The notes under the pieces: generated by a model | Told to the model about the DNA's origin: nothing | Database searches by the model: none | Seen by the model: the letters and a program-made list of their open reading frames with translations, nothing else | Shown here: positions 9,646 through 20,350 of the stretch, piece after piece | How positions within the stretch are numbered: the first letter of the stretch is position 1 | Layout of the letters: every line of letters begins with the position of its first letter | Assembly (NCBI RefSeq): GCF_020497125.1 | Contig: NC_059084.1 | Coordinates: forward strand, 39,626,399 to 39,690,398 | Reading direction: 5' to 3' | DNA: 64,000 nt | From: Mauremys mutica | Taxonomy: Eukaryota > Chordata > Testudines > Geoemydidae | Made by a program: the position numbers and the translations under genes

Positions 9646-9882
9646 TGTGTTGAACAGAAAAGGGATTGTTACATTCCAGCAAACAATTGAAACATTTTAA
9701 TAAAAAGAGTATTTTGCTAGTAGAAATCACTGAGATTCTAGGCAGGCGCACAGCCCCGTGAGCACCCCAAATCATGAGTTCCGGAAGTGGGAGGAAGGCA
9801 GTTGTGTATAAGGACAAAAAGGTCTCGGCTTACAGGGAAGCTTTTCAGGGAACTCATTCTAAAATTATCCCACAGTTTTTGA

Positions 9883-10197
9883 CAGGCAGCCAACCTGCTG
9901 GCTGACATCTTGCTGATGAGAGTGACTAGGGAAACCAAGGTTCAGCTTTTGAATGCTTGCGGCTTTAACCCCAGTCTATATGCAGCTCAGCTATGTGGTG
10001 CTTTGGTCCCAGTTCCAGTGATTGCTAAATGGCATTGTACAGTTTCCTACAATGGGGGACTTAAAAAGACTGCAATCCCTTGGAATCTGTGGCAGAGGAT
10101 TAACAAGTACCTCTCTGAAACTTTTCAGAGCCTCCCTTCGGAGGATTCCCTGCAGGTCTCAATGTCCATCAACACCCTGCTTGGCCATGCAGATTAG
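9883..10197 (+). CDS. Third conserved Harbinger frame (ORF3) in relic B
   Basis: An open plus-strand frame of about 105 codons: QAANLLADILLMRVTRETK, then LYAAQLCGAL, VSYNGGLKKTAIPWNLWQR, KYLSETF and SINTLL. It aligns without gaps to the frame at 1933-2319 with about 39% identity by eye, while the rest of relic B is broken. An upstream ATG frame at 9774 (MSSGSGRKAVVYKDKK) ends at about 9907 and may be its N-terminus separated by a one-base indel or a short intron. No known family is recognised. Confidence 0.5.
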   Translation, partial: QAANLLADILLMRVTRETKVQLLNACGFNPSLYAAQLCGALVPVPVIAKWHCTVSYNGGLKKTAIPWNLWQRINKYLSETFQSLPSEDSLQVSMSINTLLGHAD

Positions 10198-10464
10198 CTA
10201 CATAGGGCAATGTCCAGATCACAGAAAACACTACCTGTGTCCCACTTTTCGATTCCCTACACAAGCCACAGCAACTTACCCGGAAGTCTCATCTGCTTCC
10301 TGCTCCCCGTTGAACACTTCTGGAGTCAAGAAAAGTTCCTGGCTGCCTGCCACCCAGATGACCCCGCTGGGAGAACAACAACCTCTTCTAGCTCGACTTC
10401 TTCATCCACAATTCCCGCCTCAGGTTACTTCTCTTTCAGCAGCCTATGAAGTATCCACAGGGTA

Positions 10465-10790
10465 ATTGGCGATGGAGGTGGGGTCACCACCGAGGATAGC
10501 ATTAAGCTCCTTATAGAAGCAGCAGGTCTAAGGTGCACCCCTGGAGTGATGGTTCGTCTCCCGCACTTTATGGTACGCCTGCCTCAGCTCCTTTATCTTC
10601 GCTCTGACCTGCTGAGTGTCCTGATCATAACCATTTTCACAAAAGCCTCGAGAAATTTGCCCATATGTGTCCCAATTCCTATGGGTCACTCGCAGCTCTG
10701 ACTGAACAGACTTCCTCTCCCCATATACTGATCAGATCCAACAACTCAGCCGTGGTCCAAGCAGGAGCATGTTTGGGATGATAGCCAGAC
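10465..10790 (-). pseudogene. Myb-like Harbinger gene, exon 1 relic (trihelix domain)
   Basis: On the minus strand HAPAWTTAELLDLISIWGEE, then, after frameshifts, KIKELRQAYHKVRETNH and FYKELNAILGG correspond to the Myb domain of element A. At least two frameshifts and one stop are present. Confidence 0.65.
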
Positions 10791-10845
10791 GTGCTCACCT
10801 AGGAAGCTCCTCTGGGAAGCCAGCAAATGAGATTTAAAAGAGATT

Positions 10846-11283
10846 TAAAAGTTCCCCAACTAAATCATCCCAGCCAGGGCTTTGTCAAGCCTGACCTTAA
10901 AAAACTCTAAGGAAGGAGATTCCACCACCTCCCTAGGTAACCCATTCCAGTGCTTCACCACCCTCCTAGTGAAAAAGGTTTTCCTAATATCCAACCTAAA
11001 CCTCCCCCACTGCAACTTGAGACTCTTACTCTGTGTTCTGTCATCTGGTACCACTGAGAACAGTCTAGATCCATCCTCTTTGGAACCCCCTTTCAGGTAG
11101 ATGAAAGCAACTATCAAATCCTCCCTCATTCTTCTCTTCTGCAGACTAAACAATGCCGATTTCCTCAGCCTCTCCTCATAAGTCATGTGCTCCAGCCCCC
11201 TAATCATTTTTGTTGCCCTCCGCTGGACTCTCTCCAATTTTTCCACATCCTTCTTGTAGTGTGGGGCACAAAACTGGACACAT
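10846..11283 (-). mobile_element. CR1 LINE fragment, reverse-transcriptase C-terminus
   Basis: The minus-strand open frame 11246-10860 gives [37 protein letters not shown], and [17 protein letters not shown], the standard C-terminal domain of CR1 ORF2. The frame is open to its stop. The 3' UTR is cut off just after the stop, so both ends are truncated; a later deletion or the neighbouring Harbinger relic may be the cause. Confidence 0.85.
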
Positions 11284-11430
11284 GTACCTGTTATGTAATG
11301 TAGCTCGTGTACCTGTTATGTAACGTCAGTTCGTTGCCAGGACACTTATCTGATTGATTTATGTACCTGTGGTCAGAGCTTCCACTTAAACTCTATTTTC
11401 AGCTCCCCAAAGACTTGGGGTTTTTTGTTG

Positions 11431-12090
11431 TGTAAACGGGTGGACTCACCCCTGCAGAGCCTCCTACTGGTTGCTCTGGGGAATTAGCTCTATTCCAGCC
11501 TGGAGCGCCCTCTGCAGGCCGGTGATCCACCTGTTTGCTACTGGACCGAGTCCTTCCCAGGACCCCGGTGCCTCTTTAACCTATAACTGGGTTTCCCCCT
11601 CCCCAGGGAACCCCCACCTTCTATCCCCACCTTGCCTCACTGTATGGCTACTGCCAGTCATTGTCTAGCCCCACACTCTGGGGCAGACTGCAGTCTCAGC
11701 CAACTCATCCCTGGCAAGGAGGGTTTGGACCTGCTGCTTTGTCCTACCCCTGGGCTGCCCTCTGCAACCCACAGTACCTTTGGCCTATAGCTAGGCTGCA
11801 GCCTGGGGCTTTCCAGGCTGGAGCTCCCCAGCCTTTCCCCAGCCCTGCTTCACTCAGGTACCTTCTCTCTAGTTTCCAGCAGCCAGGCCCATCTCCCTCT
11901 GAAGGCAGAGAGAGACTGCCTGGGCTCTTGGCTCATAGCCTTTTATAGGGGCCAGCTGTGGCCTGATTGGGGTGTGGCCCAGCTGCGGCTACTTCCCCAA
12001 TCAGCCCAGCTTGAGAGCAGCAGCTCTCAAGCCCTGCCAAGCTGCTTTCAAACCCCTTAAAAACCCGGAGCAGGGATCCACCCTGCTACA
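11431..12090 (-). mobile_element. Solo LTR, 660 bp
   Basis: On the minus strand it starts TGTAGCAGGGTGG and ends CACCCGTTTACA. A 4-bp duplication GTTG flanks it (11427-11430 and 12091-12094). A TATA box (CTATAAAAGG) lies near 11939-11948. No internal retroviral genes are next to it, so it is a recombined solo LTR. Whether it is ERV or Gypsy cannot be told from this sequence. Confidence 0.75.
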
Positions 12091-12331
12091 GTTGAGTTGT
12101 TTCTCTGTGCAAAGTTTATCCGTTCAAATTTCATAGATCTCAAGTCTCATGATAAGTTACTGAAGCTAATGTCTTACAGGATACAGGCCTATAGGTTTTT
12201 CTTGCATTACTGCTGAATGTAATGCAAAGCAGAATATAATGCAAAGCAGTAAATATAATAAAAGGCAAGCTAGCCCACTGGGCTTACAGTAACATCGAAT
12301 ATAACAAAGGCAAATTAGCCAACTGGGCTAT

Positions 12332-12335
12332 AGAA

Positions 12336-12411
<76 letters not shown>
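12332..12411. repeat. (GAAA)n microsatellite
   Basis: About 20 near-perfect GAAA units. Confidence 0.95.
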
Positions 12412-12531
12412 AGATTGGATGTTTTTCTAAAAGATCTGCTCTAGGAATTATTTTGAGGAACTTCTATGGCTTGTGTTGTACTGGAGGTCAGATTAGATTA
12501 TCACAATGGTCTCTTCGTGTCTTGAAATCTA
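12412..12531 (+). mobile_element. CR1/L3-like LINE 3' tail
   Basis: Contains AGATCTGCTCTAGGAATTAT and CAGATTAGATTATCACAATG, ending AATCTATGATAG. Related tails occur at 21490-21630 (plus) and, inverted, near 34775 and 40630. The terminal ATCTATGA unit leads directly into the GATA microsatellite. Confidence 0.7.
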
Positions 12532-12532
12532 T

Positions 12533-12583
<51 letters not shown>
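12532..12583. repeat. (GATA)n microsatellite
   Basis: Thirteen GATA units following a LINE tail. Confidence 0.95.
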
Positions 12584-12692
12584 CTCCTTTAACATAAAGT
12601 TCAGTGCATGCAGATTGAATGTTTATGATCAGAGAAAATAATTGAGCCCATCTCTAGTTAAAGTATTTTTTAAAAGAGATAAAAAGTCATCT

Positions 12693-13646
12693 TCAGAGCT
12701 TTCTTGTGGCCGCTAATACTGCACGAAGAAGCTTCTTCAGAGCCTCACGAACTTCCTTGTTCTTCAGACTATATACAATGGGGTTTAGCATTGGTGTCAC
12801 CACTGTGTAAAGCAAAGAGATGACCTTGTTGAGCACCAGAGGGTGGTCTGAGGAAGGTACCACATACATTGCAATCAGAGTCCCATAGAATGTGCTAACA
12901 ATGATAAGGTGAGAGGAGCAGGTGGAAAATGCCTTTTGCCTCCCAGTGTCGGAAGGGATCCTCAGGATGGCCCTGAGAATGCAAATGTAGGATGTCAGGA
13001 TTAAAAGGAATGGGATCAGGGATACAGCTGAAGAGAAGAAGAAAACCATGATCTCAACCAAGTAAGTATCAGAGCAGGAGAGTTTTATCAGGGATGTAAT
13101 ATCACAAAAAAAATGGTCAATCTCATTGGGGCCACTGAAATTTAAATTAGAAAGCAAACATATGGTTATTGATGTTCCTATGAAGCCAATCGCCCAGGAT
13201 CCAGCTGATAACTGAGTGCAAACCTTGCCGTCCATGAGTGTCATGTAATGCAGTGGCTTGCATATAGCTAAATATCGATCATATGACATGACAGTGAGAA
13301 GGAGACATTCAGCAACAGCCAGGGCACCAAAGACATAAAACTGCATCATGCAGCCTGTGAACGATATAATGTTATCCTTGGTTACCATGCCAAACAGAAA
13401 CCTGGGAACAAGATTTGTGGCATACCAGATTTCCAAGAAGGATAAATTTCCTAAAAAGAAGTACATAGGGATGCGGAGACTGTGATCAGTCAACACCGTA
13501 ATTAAAATAAGGAGGTTTCCAATTATTGTCACAAGATAAGTAGCTAAAAAGACCCAAAAGAGGATAATCTGGAGTTTTTCAGAGTTTGAGAATCCCACAA
13601 GTATGAATTCGGTGATGACTGTTTGATTTTCTTTACACTTCTTCAC
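12693..13646 (-). CDS. Olfactory receptor, class II (OR11A-like)
   Basis: Odorant-binding seven-transmembrane class A GPCR of the olfactory neuron membrane. The open frame of about 317 residues has every OR hallmark: an NQT glycosylation site at residues 7-9, GNLLILITV (TM1), PMYFFLGNLSFLEIWY, MSYDRYLAICKPLHY at the TM3/loop 2 border, GPNEIDHFFCD with conserved loop cysteines, KAFSTCSSHL (TM6) and PMLNPIVYSLKN (TM7). It ends at TGA 12693-12695. The reading is unbroken. The first codon usually expected as ATG is GTG at 13644-13646, and no in-frame ATG lies upstream in this exon. A CTCTAG acceptor-like site ends at 13662, so the start may be in an upstream exon; otherwise the start codon has been lost. 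The subfamily is from remembered similarity. Confidence 0.88.
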   Translation of the reverse strand: MKKCKENQTVITEFILVGFSNSEKLQIILFWVFLATYLVTIIGNLLILITVLTDHSLRIPMYFFLGNLSFLEIWYATNLVPRFLFGMVTKDNIISFTGCMMQFYVFGALAVAECLLLTVMSYDRYLAICKPLHYMTLMDGKVCTQLSAGSWAIGFIGTSITICLLSNLNFSGPNEIDHFFCDITSLIKLSCSDTYLVEIMVFFFSSAVSLIPFLLILTSYICILRAILRIPSDTGRQKAFSTCSSHLIIVSTFYGTLIAMYVVPSSDHPLVLNKVISLLYTVVTPMLNPIVYSLKNKEVREALKKLLRAVLAATRKL

Positions 13647-13664
13647 CAGATGAACTTTCCCTAG

Positions 13665-15092
13665 AGAAAATAAAATGATAGTATAATTACTTGTATTTAG
13701 TCTAGGCAGAATTCCATTGTTATTATTGTAAGATTCTGACAGATATTTATTTTAAAATGATTTTTTAAATTTTTACCAATTTAAATTTTCACACTTGTTA
13801 GAAATTAGGGGGGGGGTCAGACAATAATTATGTAATGACCGCTGATGGTGAGAGTCAAAAAGTTAAAGCTTTATAACCATTAAAACACCGAGTGTCAATA
13901 TCATATGTCAAAATTGTTATATACTTGGGGGCAGCCGGTTTAGGAAGAAATCACTTGAGGCCAGACAGCAGACAGCTAACAAAACTACCATTTTATTTAC
14001 AGACTCAGAAAGCTCACCCAGCCGGCTGAAGCTGGCTGAGCTATCCCCTAATAATCTAACTCAGTTACCATAGGAACCAAAAACCATGACAACCAAATAC
14101 ACAACAAAAATATACAAAGTAAACAGCATTAAATCAAACTCTCAGTAATTTTCAAGGCACATTTTTCTTACTTTGCCTATCTGTACATTGATATTATTAT
14201 CAATGGAAACATTTTTTTCATTGGTTTGTGTTTATACTGGGAAATCAAAATGTACTGATATTTACTGATAAAAAGTCTTATCTTTCCAAGCCTACACATA
14301 TTGCAGTAGTACCTGTTGTACCTAACCATCATCAGAGCCCCATTATGTTAGCTTCTGGAGAAAGACATAATAATAATATATAGTCTTTTGTCTGGCAAAA
14401 AACCATTCCCTGGAACCTAACCCCCCTATTTACATTAATTCTTATGGGGATATTGGAGTGGCTTAACATCGTTTTGCTTAAAGTAGCATTTTTCAGGAAC
14501 ATAACTACAACGTTAAGCAAGGAGTTACTGTATAGAGATAGTCCATTTCAAACCCTTAGGAACAAAAGAAACTTCTATATGTAGAGATTTTTCACAAGAT
14601 TAGATTTACACTTTTTATATACTTCCACTTGCAATGGGCAAAACTCCTTATTTGAGTTACTTGTAATTACATTGGAATACCCATTTTCTTTGCTTACTCA
14701 TTTTTAACACTACCAGCTCTGCTTTGAAACTCGGACATTAACACCTGTGTAAAGTAACTGCCAAGGGTGAAAGTGTAATTGAATGGAAGGTACAGCTAGT
14801 TGCTTTCTACACTTATGTTGTAAAAGTTGAAAATCTGCGCAAATTGCAAGACAGCAATGCAAAAAATAGTCATGAAGGAATTGATCCTAAGGAGGACTTA
14901 ACTTTGAATCATTCCCTCTAAAAGCACACACACAGCTCAACTTAAATGACTATATCTGCCTGTTGGAAGTAGCAGTAGATTCATATCAGCCACTAGAATA
15001 GATACAGCCCTGTAGTGTGTTAATGTTGGCTGAAGAAAGTAATTGATGTCCAGGTATGGAATTTGTAGCGTGTGTTGGGATGCATCACTGAA
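13665..15092. other. Intergenic sequence without recognised gene
   Basis: No coding signal. It includes an unassigned stretch near 13925-14130 (GGGGGCAGCCGGTTTAGG) that looks like a repeat, and a Tigger-like MITE listed separately. Confidence 0.5.
14328..14535 (-). mobile_element. Tigger-like DNA transposon fragment
   Basis: Minus-strand sequence begins CAGTAACTCCTTGCTTAACG and continues with GTTATGTTCCTGAAAAATGC, the style of pogo/Tigger termini (CAGT start and cttaacg). Only one end was seen, so the family is tentative. Confidence 0.4.
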
Positions 15093-15100
15093 CATGGGGA

Positions 15101-15345
15101 CAGGGGTGGCTCCAGGCCCCAGCATGCCAAGCACGTGCTTGGGGCGGCATGCCGCGGGGAGCGCTCTGCCGGTCGCCAGGAGGGCGGCAGGCGGCTCCGG
15201 TGGACCTCCCGCAGGCGTGCCTGCGGAGGGTCCGCTGGTCCCGCAGCTTTACTGGAGCTGCCTGCCGCCCTCCCGGCAACCGGCAGAGCGCCCCCCGCAG
15301 CATGCTGCCCTGCTTGGGGCGGCGAAATGTCTAGAGCCGCCCCTG
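15101..15345. mobile_element. GC-rich hAT MITE, 245 bp
   Basis: The ends are CAGGGGTGGCTCCAG and CTAGAGCCGCCCCTG (inverted CAGGGGCGGCTCTAG). The flanks CATGGGGA and CTTGGGGA match at 7 of 8 bases. The body is a long imperfect palindrome around GCGCTCTGCCGG. Confidence 0.8.
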
Positions 15346-15359
15346 CTTGGGGAGGTAGG

Positions 15360-17149
15360 CTCATGTTTAGGTGTGGAGGGGCTTCAATGTAGCTATGCCA
15401 AGGATTGGTGCCAAATGTTTCTGCACCTTTCTACATGTGATCACTTGTCTACAGTTTTTATATAGCAACAACCTCCATAATATATAGGCAGTGAGATTAG
15501 GAGAACTTCCAATGGCACACAGAGTAAGTAAAACATGAAACTAAGATCACCATTAAAGCAAAGGTACCCACATTGTGGATATGAGAAGAAGGCATTGCAC
15601 TGACAGCTCAGATCCCATTGAAATCCCTTTGAAAATACCAGCATTCAAGAGGAGTAGGATCAGGACAACATTTTCAAAGTTCACTAAAGGATTTAGACAT
15701 AATTTCCATTATAATTCATGGAAGATCTATGTCTAAACACCTTATTTGGGTTTAAAAATCTCAGTGGTGCATAGCTGGGTACCTTAGCCCCCTCCTAAGA
15801 AAATAAATGAGAATATAATTGACATCCCCTGAGGATCTTTGGCCAGAATTTCCATGTTATCTAGGTGTCTAGTGGGATTTTCAAAAACATCTCAGTGCCT
15901 AACACCCATTGAAATCAATGAATTTTGATGCCTAGGTGCATTTGAAAAATACAATATGTGTATAAATTCCTTTAAAAATCCGATCCCTTGCATTTGATGT
16001 GATTACTTTTCACAGACTGGGGTTTGACTGGACTAAAATTCTGCTCTAAACACCCAAATCCTATCACAATAGTGCGTATGTTTACCTTTCATTCTCTTTA
16101 GTAATATCCTTTCCTTCTTCGTGGACATTCATTGGCTACCTTAGGGCTTCTGCTGTCCTTTTTTTCTTATGTACTCCCATCCATGACTTGATGACTTGCC
16201 AAACATCTTCTTGAAAGAATGTGCTGGGAGTGGTCTCCTATTACATACCTTTAACAGGGTCATATATCTCCTCTTGTGCTAAACCCATTGGGGTTAATTA
16301 CAATGATTATATTTTTGAGTGTATTTCATAGATTAACAAATTAAGATTCTAATTTCAAAGGGAATATTTGTCATTTGGTTCACTGGCACTACCCAGCAAA
16401 GCCTCAGCTTTCCTCGCAAAGATTTATTTTTTCTCAAAAAATTGAGAACCCCAAACAGTTTTTTTTTACCATAAGATGATTTTTGTTCATTTGTTTTCCA
16501 TTTGTGTTGGGAACCAAATTTTGTGCTTTCAGCATTTTCCCTCATTTTTCTTTAGTTGTCATCTGCACATTTCTTGGCTTTCAAGTTTTCTTTTGTTGGA
16601 CACAAATTTGAATTTTTTCACTAGAGGTGTTGACTAAATTAAAATATTTTTATTAATATTTTTCAGCAGAAAAATAAAACATTCTCCAACAAGTTCAACT
16701 CATGATACTTTGTGTGCATATTCCAGTCCCAGCAGACAGTGGGTCTGATGCTGACTCTACAAAGCCAATGGACTTACAATTAATAAAACTGCAAACCCTT
16801 CCTCTCTTAGGTGGTATAATCTTCAGAATAAGGGATTGTGTCTTCTTAAGTGTTTACACATCACCAAGAACAAGAGACTTGGTGTTGATTGTCCTCTCTG
16901 GATGTTTCTGTTATATCAATCAATCAAACACCACCACAAGACCAAAATCAGGTCTTGTGACTGCATCATTATTTGCAAGCAGCAGCTGATGTCCACATTA
17001 GGGGTCTGAGAGGACAGTTTCTGAAATTACTCAACTCTCATGGATTTACATATTATGAAGAAACAGAAGAAAAAAGGGAAATATTGTCTTCAATGAGGAA
17101 TAAGGGTAAAAAGCACCTCCACAGATCACAGTTCTAGAAAAGAATGTAT
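15360..17149. other. Intergenic sequence without recognised gene
   Basis: AT-rich sequence with no supported coding region. One copy of the AGGTGCCTA palindromic repeat lies at 15838-15983 and a diverged one near 15670-15780. Confidence 0.5.
15838..15983. repeat. AGGTGCCTA palindromic interspersed repeat
   Basis: GGCCAGAATTTCCATGTTAT followed by TAGGTGTCTAGTGGGATTTT and, inverted on the right, CCTAGGTGCATTTGAAAAAT to CCTTTAAAAATCCG. It belongs to the palindromic family found more than ten times in this window. Confidence 0.6.
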
Positions 17150-17432
17150 GATGTCTACACTGCAATAAAACACCCGTGGCATTCTTGTGTGTGCTGATTT
17201 GGGATTGTGGGACTCAGGCTTCTGGACTATAAAACTGCAGTGTAGACTTGGGGACTAAAGCTGAATCCCAGGCTTTGGGAAACCAGCACCCTCACAGAGT
17301 CCCAGAGCTGAGCCTGTACATCTACCCTGCAATTATATAGCCCCAAACCTGAGAACCAGAGATTCAAATCAGCTGGCATAGGCCACCCAGAAGTGTTTAT
17401 TGCAATGTAGACATACCCATAGTTAGATATCT
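17150..17432. mobile_element. Harbinger-type MITE with GTCTACACTGCAATAAA ends
   Basis: The left end ATGTCTACACTGCAATAAA and the right end TATTGCAATGTAGACATACC are inverted copies. The inner part carries GCAGTGTAGACTTGGGG. No coding potential. Confidence 0.65.
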
Positions 17433-17533
17433 ACGGGTATTCACTCAGGACCAGATTTTAAAAAGCATTAAGGCACCTAATGGGATTTTCAAAACCATCT
17501 AGTCACCTCAAACTCAATGAAACATTGGACTTA

Positions 17534-17828
17534 GGGTACGTCTACACTTACCTGCCGGTTCGACGCGGAGAGTTCGACTTTTCGGAGTTCGAACTATCGC
17601 ATCTGATCTAGACGCGATAGTTCGAACTCCGGAAGCGCCGCGGTCGACTCCGGTACTCCACCTCGGCAAAAGGAGTTGGCGGAGTCGACGGGGGAGCCGC
17701 GGAGTTCGACCCCGCCGCGTCTGGACGGGTGAGTTGTTCGAATTAGGGTACTTCGAATTCAGCTACGCTATTCACGTAGCTGAATTTGCGTACCCTAATT
17801 CGACCCCCGCCCTTAGTGTAGACCTGCC
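17534..17828. mobile_element. Harbinger MITE, 295 bp
   Basis: The left end AGGGTACGTCTACACT and the right end AGTGTAGACCTGCCCT match as inverted repeats at 13 of 16 bases. The CpG-rich inside includes TTCGAACTATCGCATC and its inverse. The element sits within a copy of the AGGTGCCTA palindromic repeat (halves at 17455-17530 and 17930-18000). Confidence 0.75.
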
Positions 17829-18192
17829 CTGAGACTCAGAGGCCTGGATTCAGTTCTTGGCTCAATCTCACACTCTTCACTTGACCTTGCTCATAACTGA
17901 AGAAGGCACTTGGATTGGGATTTTCAGAAGGTCTTAATGGAGTTAGACACCCATTATATTCCAGTGAGAGTTAGGTGCCTTTGAAAATCTCACCTATAAG
18001 AAAATTCTTAACTTTAGACACCTGAGTGGTCCTTTGAACTTCAATGGTACTATTCATGTAGTTACACACATGCTTTGCTGAACTGGGATCTTCATCTCTC
18101 CGGGTCAGATTTTAAAGTTATTGAGGCACCTAAAGGAGCAGAGAGGCACCTACTGACAGATTTACACAGACAGGTGTCTAATGGGATTTTTA

Positions 18193-18545
18193 TAAGACCA
18201 TATAAATGGCCATACTGGGTCAGACAAATGGTCCATGTAGCCTAGTATCCTACCTTTTGATAGTGGCTGCTGCCAGATGCTTCAGAGGAGGTGAACAGAA
18301 CAGGACAATTATCAAGTGATCCATCTCCCATCATCCAGTCCCAGCATCTGGCAGTCAGATGTTTAAGGACACCCAGAGCACAGGGTTGCATCCCTGACCA
18401 TCTTGACTAATAGCCATTGATGGACCTATACTCCATGAACTTATCTAATTACTTTTTAATGTAGTTATAACTTTGGCTTTCACAACATCCCCTGGCAATG
18501 ACTTCCACAGGTTGACTGTGTGCTTTGGGAAGAAGCACTTCTGGG
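18193..18545 (-). mobile_element. CR1 (PSLINE-type) 3' end
   Basis: Contains GGCCATACTGGGTCAGAC, CCAGATGCTTCAGAGGAGG, GAACAGAACAGGACAAT and CACAACATCCCCTGGCAATG. The same sequence recurs at 58030-58604. This 3' region is known from turtle CR1-type LINEs. Confidence 0.75.
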
Positions 18546-18774
18546 CCAAGTTCCGGGCCAAGCCTTCAGAATGAGAGAAAAGGGCAAACCTGCCTCTGCC
18601 CAGACTGTGCAGGAAATCACCCCACCCTCCTGGAACTGCCCTCTGGGGATGCAGCTGGAATTGTATCTGATTGAGAGTTCCAGAGCCTGGTCCCTTTGCT
18701 GTCACACCATGAAGGTGAATAGAAAAAAGTGCCATTAAAGTTTAGTTTCATCTGATTTGTAATCACAGACATGA

Positions 18775-18872
18775 TGATGCATCGGATGAAGCGGGTTTTA
18801 GCCCACAAAAGCTTATGCCCAAATAAATGTGTTAGTCTCTAACGTGCCACAAGGACTCCTCGTTGTTTTTTC
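18775..18872 (+). mobile_element. Penelope-like element terminal fragment
   Basis: Contains CATCGGATGAAGCGGGTTTT, GCCCACAAAAGCTTATGCCC and TTAGTCTCTAACGTGCCACA, the counterpart of the CCGAAGAAGTGGGTATTCAC and TCTATAAGGTGCCACAGG tails of the Penelope copies at 37724-39071 and 41460-42432. Confidence 0.65.
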
Positions 18873-20254
18873 CATACTCTAACAATACCTGCTTGAAGTG
18901 AAAAATTAACTCAACCCTCGCTATGGAGTCATGACCAGCACCTCCATCATGTATCAGTAACATATGGGCAGAAAATATTACAGGACTTTGTAATTAACTG
19001 AATATTAAATTTTGCAAACCCAGGAAATTCTGAGTAATGGTTACATTTAAACCAAAACCAAATCTGCTATGGGAAGTAATGTACAGTTAGGGCATGCAAC
19101 CGCCTTAACTATAAATTAAATGATTTAATGTGTCTTTTAAAAAACAGTTTATTCTAATCAGGGCCAACTTAAAATGTTTGACTTTTTGCTTTGAAACATT
19201 TTTGTCTTGAAATTTATGTTTGTTTGCTTTGGGGGGGGGGAGGGTGAAACACCAATTCCTGCTTTTCCTTGCTAACTTTATTATTATTACTTGTTTTAAA
19301 TTATGCAATAATGCAGATAACTAAGCCAGTCAGCCAGCTGGAAATGACGAAACAGATACAAGAACATATTGCAGGTCCTTCACACTTCTCTGACAGTGAA
19401 AAATGGCCATGTATTAATTATTGTGCTAGGTGCTGTACAAACAGAGAACAAGACAGTCCCTGCCCCACACATTTTACAGTCTAAGTAATCTCAGTTTCAA
19501 TGGGCAGTCTGCTCTGGCTGCTTTACACCACTCAGTCGTAGCCCAAAGCAACCAGGGGTTACCAGGAATCTGGCCCTAAAATTGAAAATAAATTAAATAA
19601 TTTGTCTCTGGAGGCCCTGGTTGCAGGTCTGTACTTAAGGCTCAGATCCATTTTGCATTTAAAGTAGAGATTCAGTGTCTGGGTTATTCCAAGACAACAT
19701 AACCTGTACTCACCTTGAGACTATTACCAGTTACAATCAACACTAGGGTGCAGTAAAGGGATGCAGTAAAGACTGGTAGTGCACACCAGTAAATTACATT
19801 AGAAGGAGCAACCAAAAAAACCCCAAAAAAACAAAAAAAACCCCCAAGAGCCAGTGGCAGAGGGAAAAACAAAAACAAAAGAAAAAAAAACCAAGAGCCA
19901 TTGGAGCAGAGGAAAAATTGGTGGGGGCTGAGCACCCACTGGCAGCTCCATGCCCCGCCCACCCGCACCAGCTCACCTTCGCTTTGCCTCCATCTCCCCT
20001 GAGCTGGCTGCCGCGTCCTGTTTCTCCCCCCACCTCCAGGGCTTGTGCCGCCATACAGCTGATGAGCGCAAGCCTGGGAGGGAGGGGTGAGGAGGAGGAA
20101 TGCGTCGAGCTTGGGCAAGAGGCGAGGCCAGGGCAGGGATTTGGGGAGGGATCCAATAGGGGAGGAAGGGACGGAGTTGGGGTGGGACCAAGGTGGAGTT
20201 GGGGCGGGGGGCACAAGACCCCTCCACCTGTGCGCTGGAGGGCAAAATATCAGG
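18873..20254. other. Intergenic sequence without recognised gene
   Basis: No supported coding region. The stretch 19900-20250 is GC-rich and gives long but unsupported open frames. Confidence 0.5.
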
Positions 20255-20350
20255 ACAATTGGTGTCCTGACCAAACATCGATCAACAAAGCAGGACAAAC
20301 AAGTAAATACCGGGACAGTCCCGATAAAATCGGGACATCTGGTCACCCTA
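20255..20350. mobile_element. Right-end fragment of the TAGGGTGACCAGA MITE family
   Basis: Ends CGGGACATCTGGTCACCCTA after CGGGACAGTCCCGATAAAAT. The matching left end is not found with confidence. Confidence 0.6.

Larger units (their letters stand above)
8510..10845. mobile_element. Degenerate PIF/Harbinger element (relic B), opposite orientation to A
   Basis: This stretch keeps the gene order of element A, flipped: transposase C-terminal part on plus (8590-9027), Myb-like gene on minus (exon 2 near 9370-9645, exon 1 near 10465-10790), and the third conserved frame on plus inside the Myb intron. The N-terminal half of the transposase is missing, so the left part was lost by deletion. The right end is cut by a CR1. 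Termini were not located with confidence. Confidence 0.75.

Noticed and set aside
12332..12583. Regularly spaced short repeats that could suggest an array
   Set aside because: They are simple GAAA and GATA microsatellites, not a CRISPR array, and the genome is eukaryotic.
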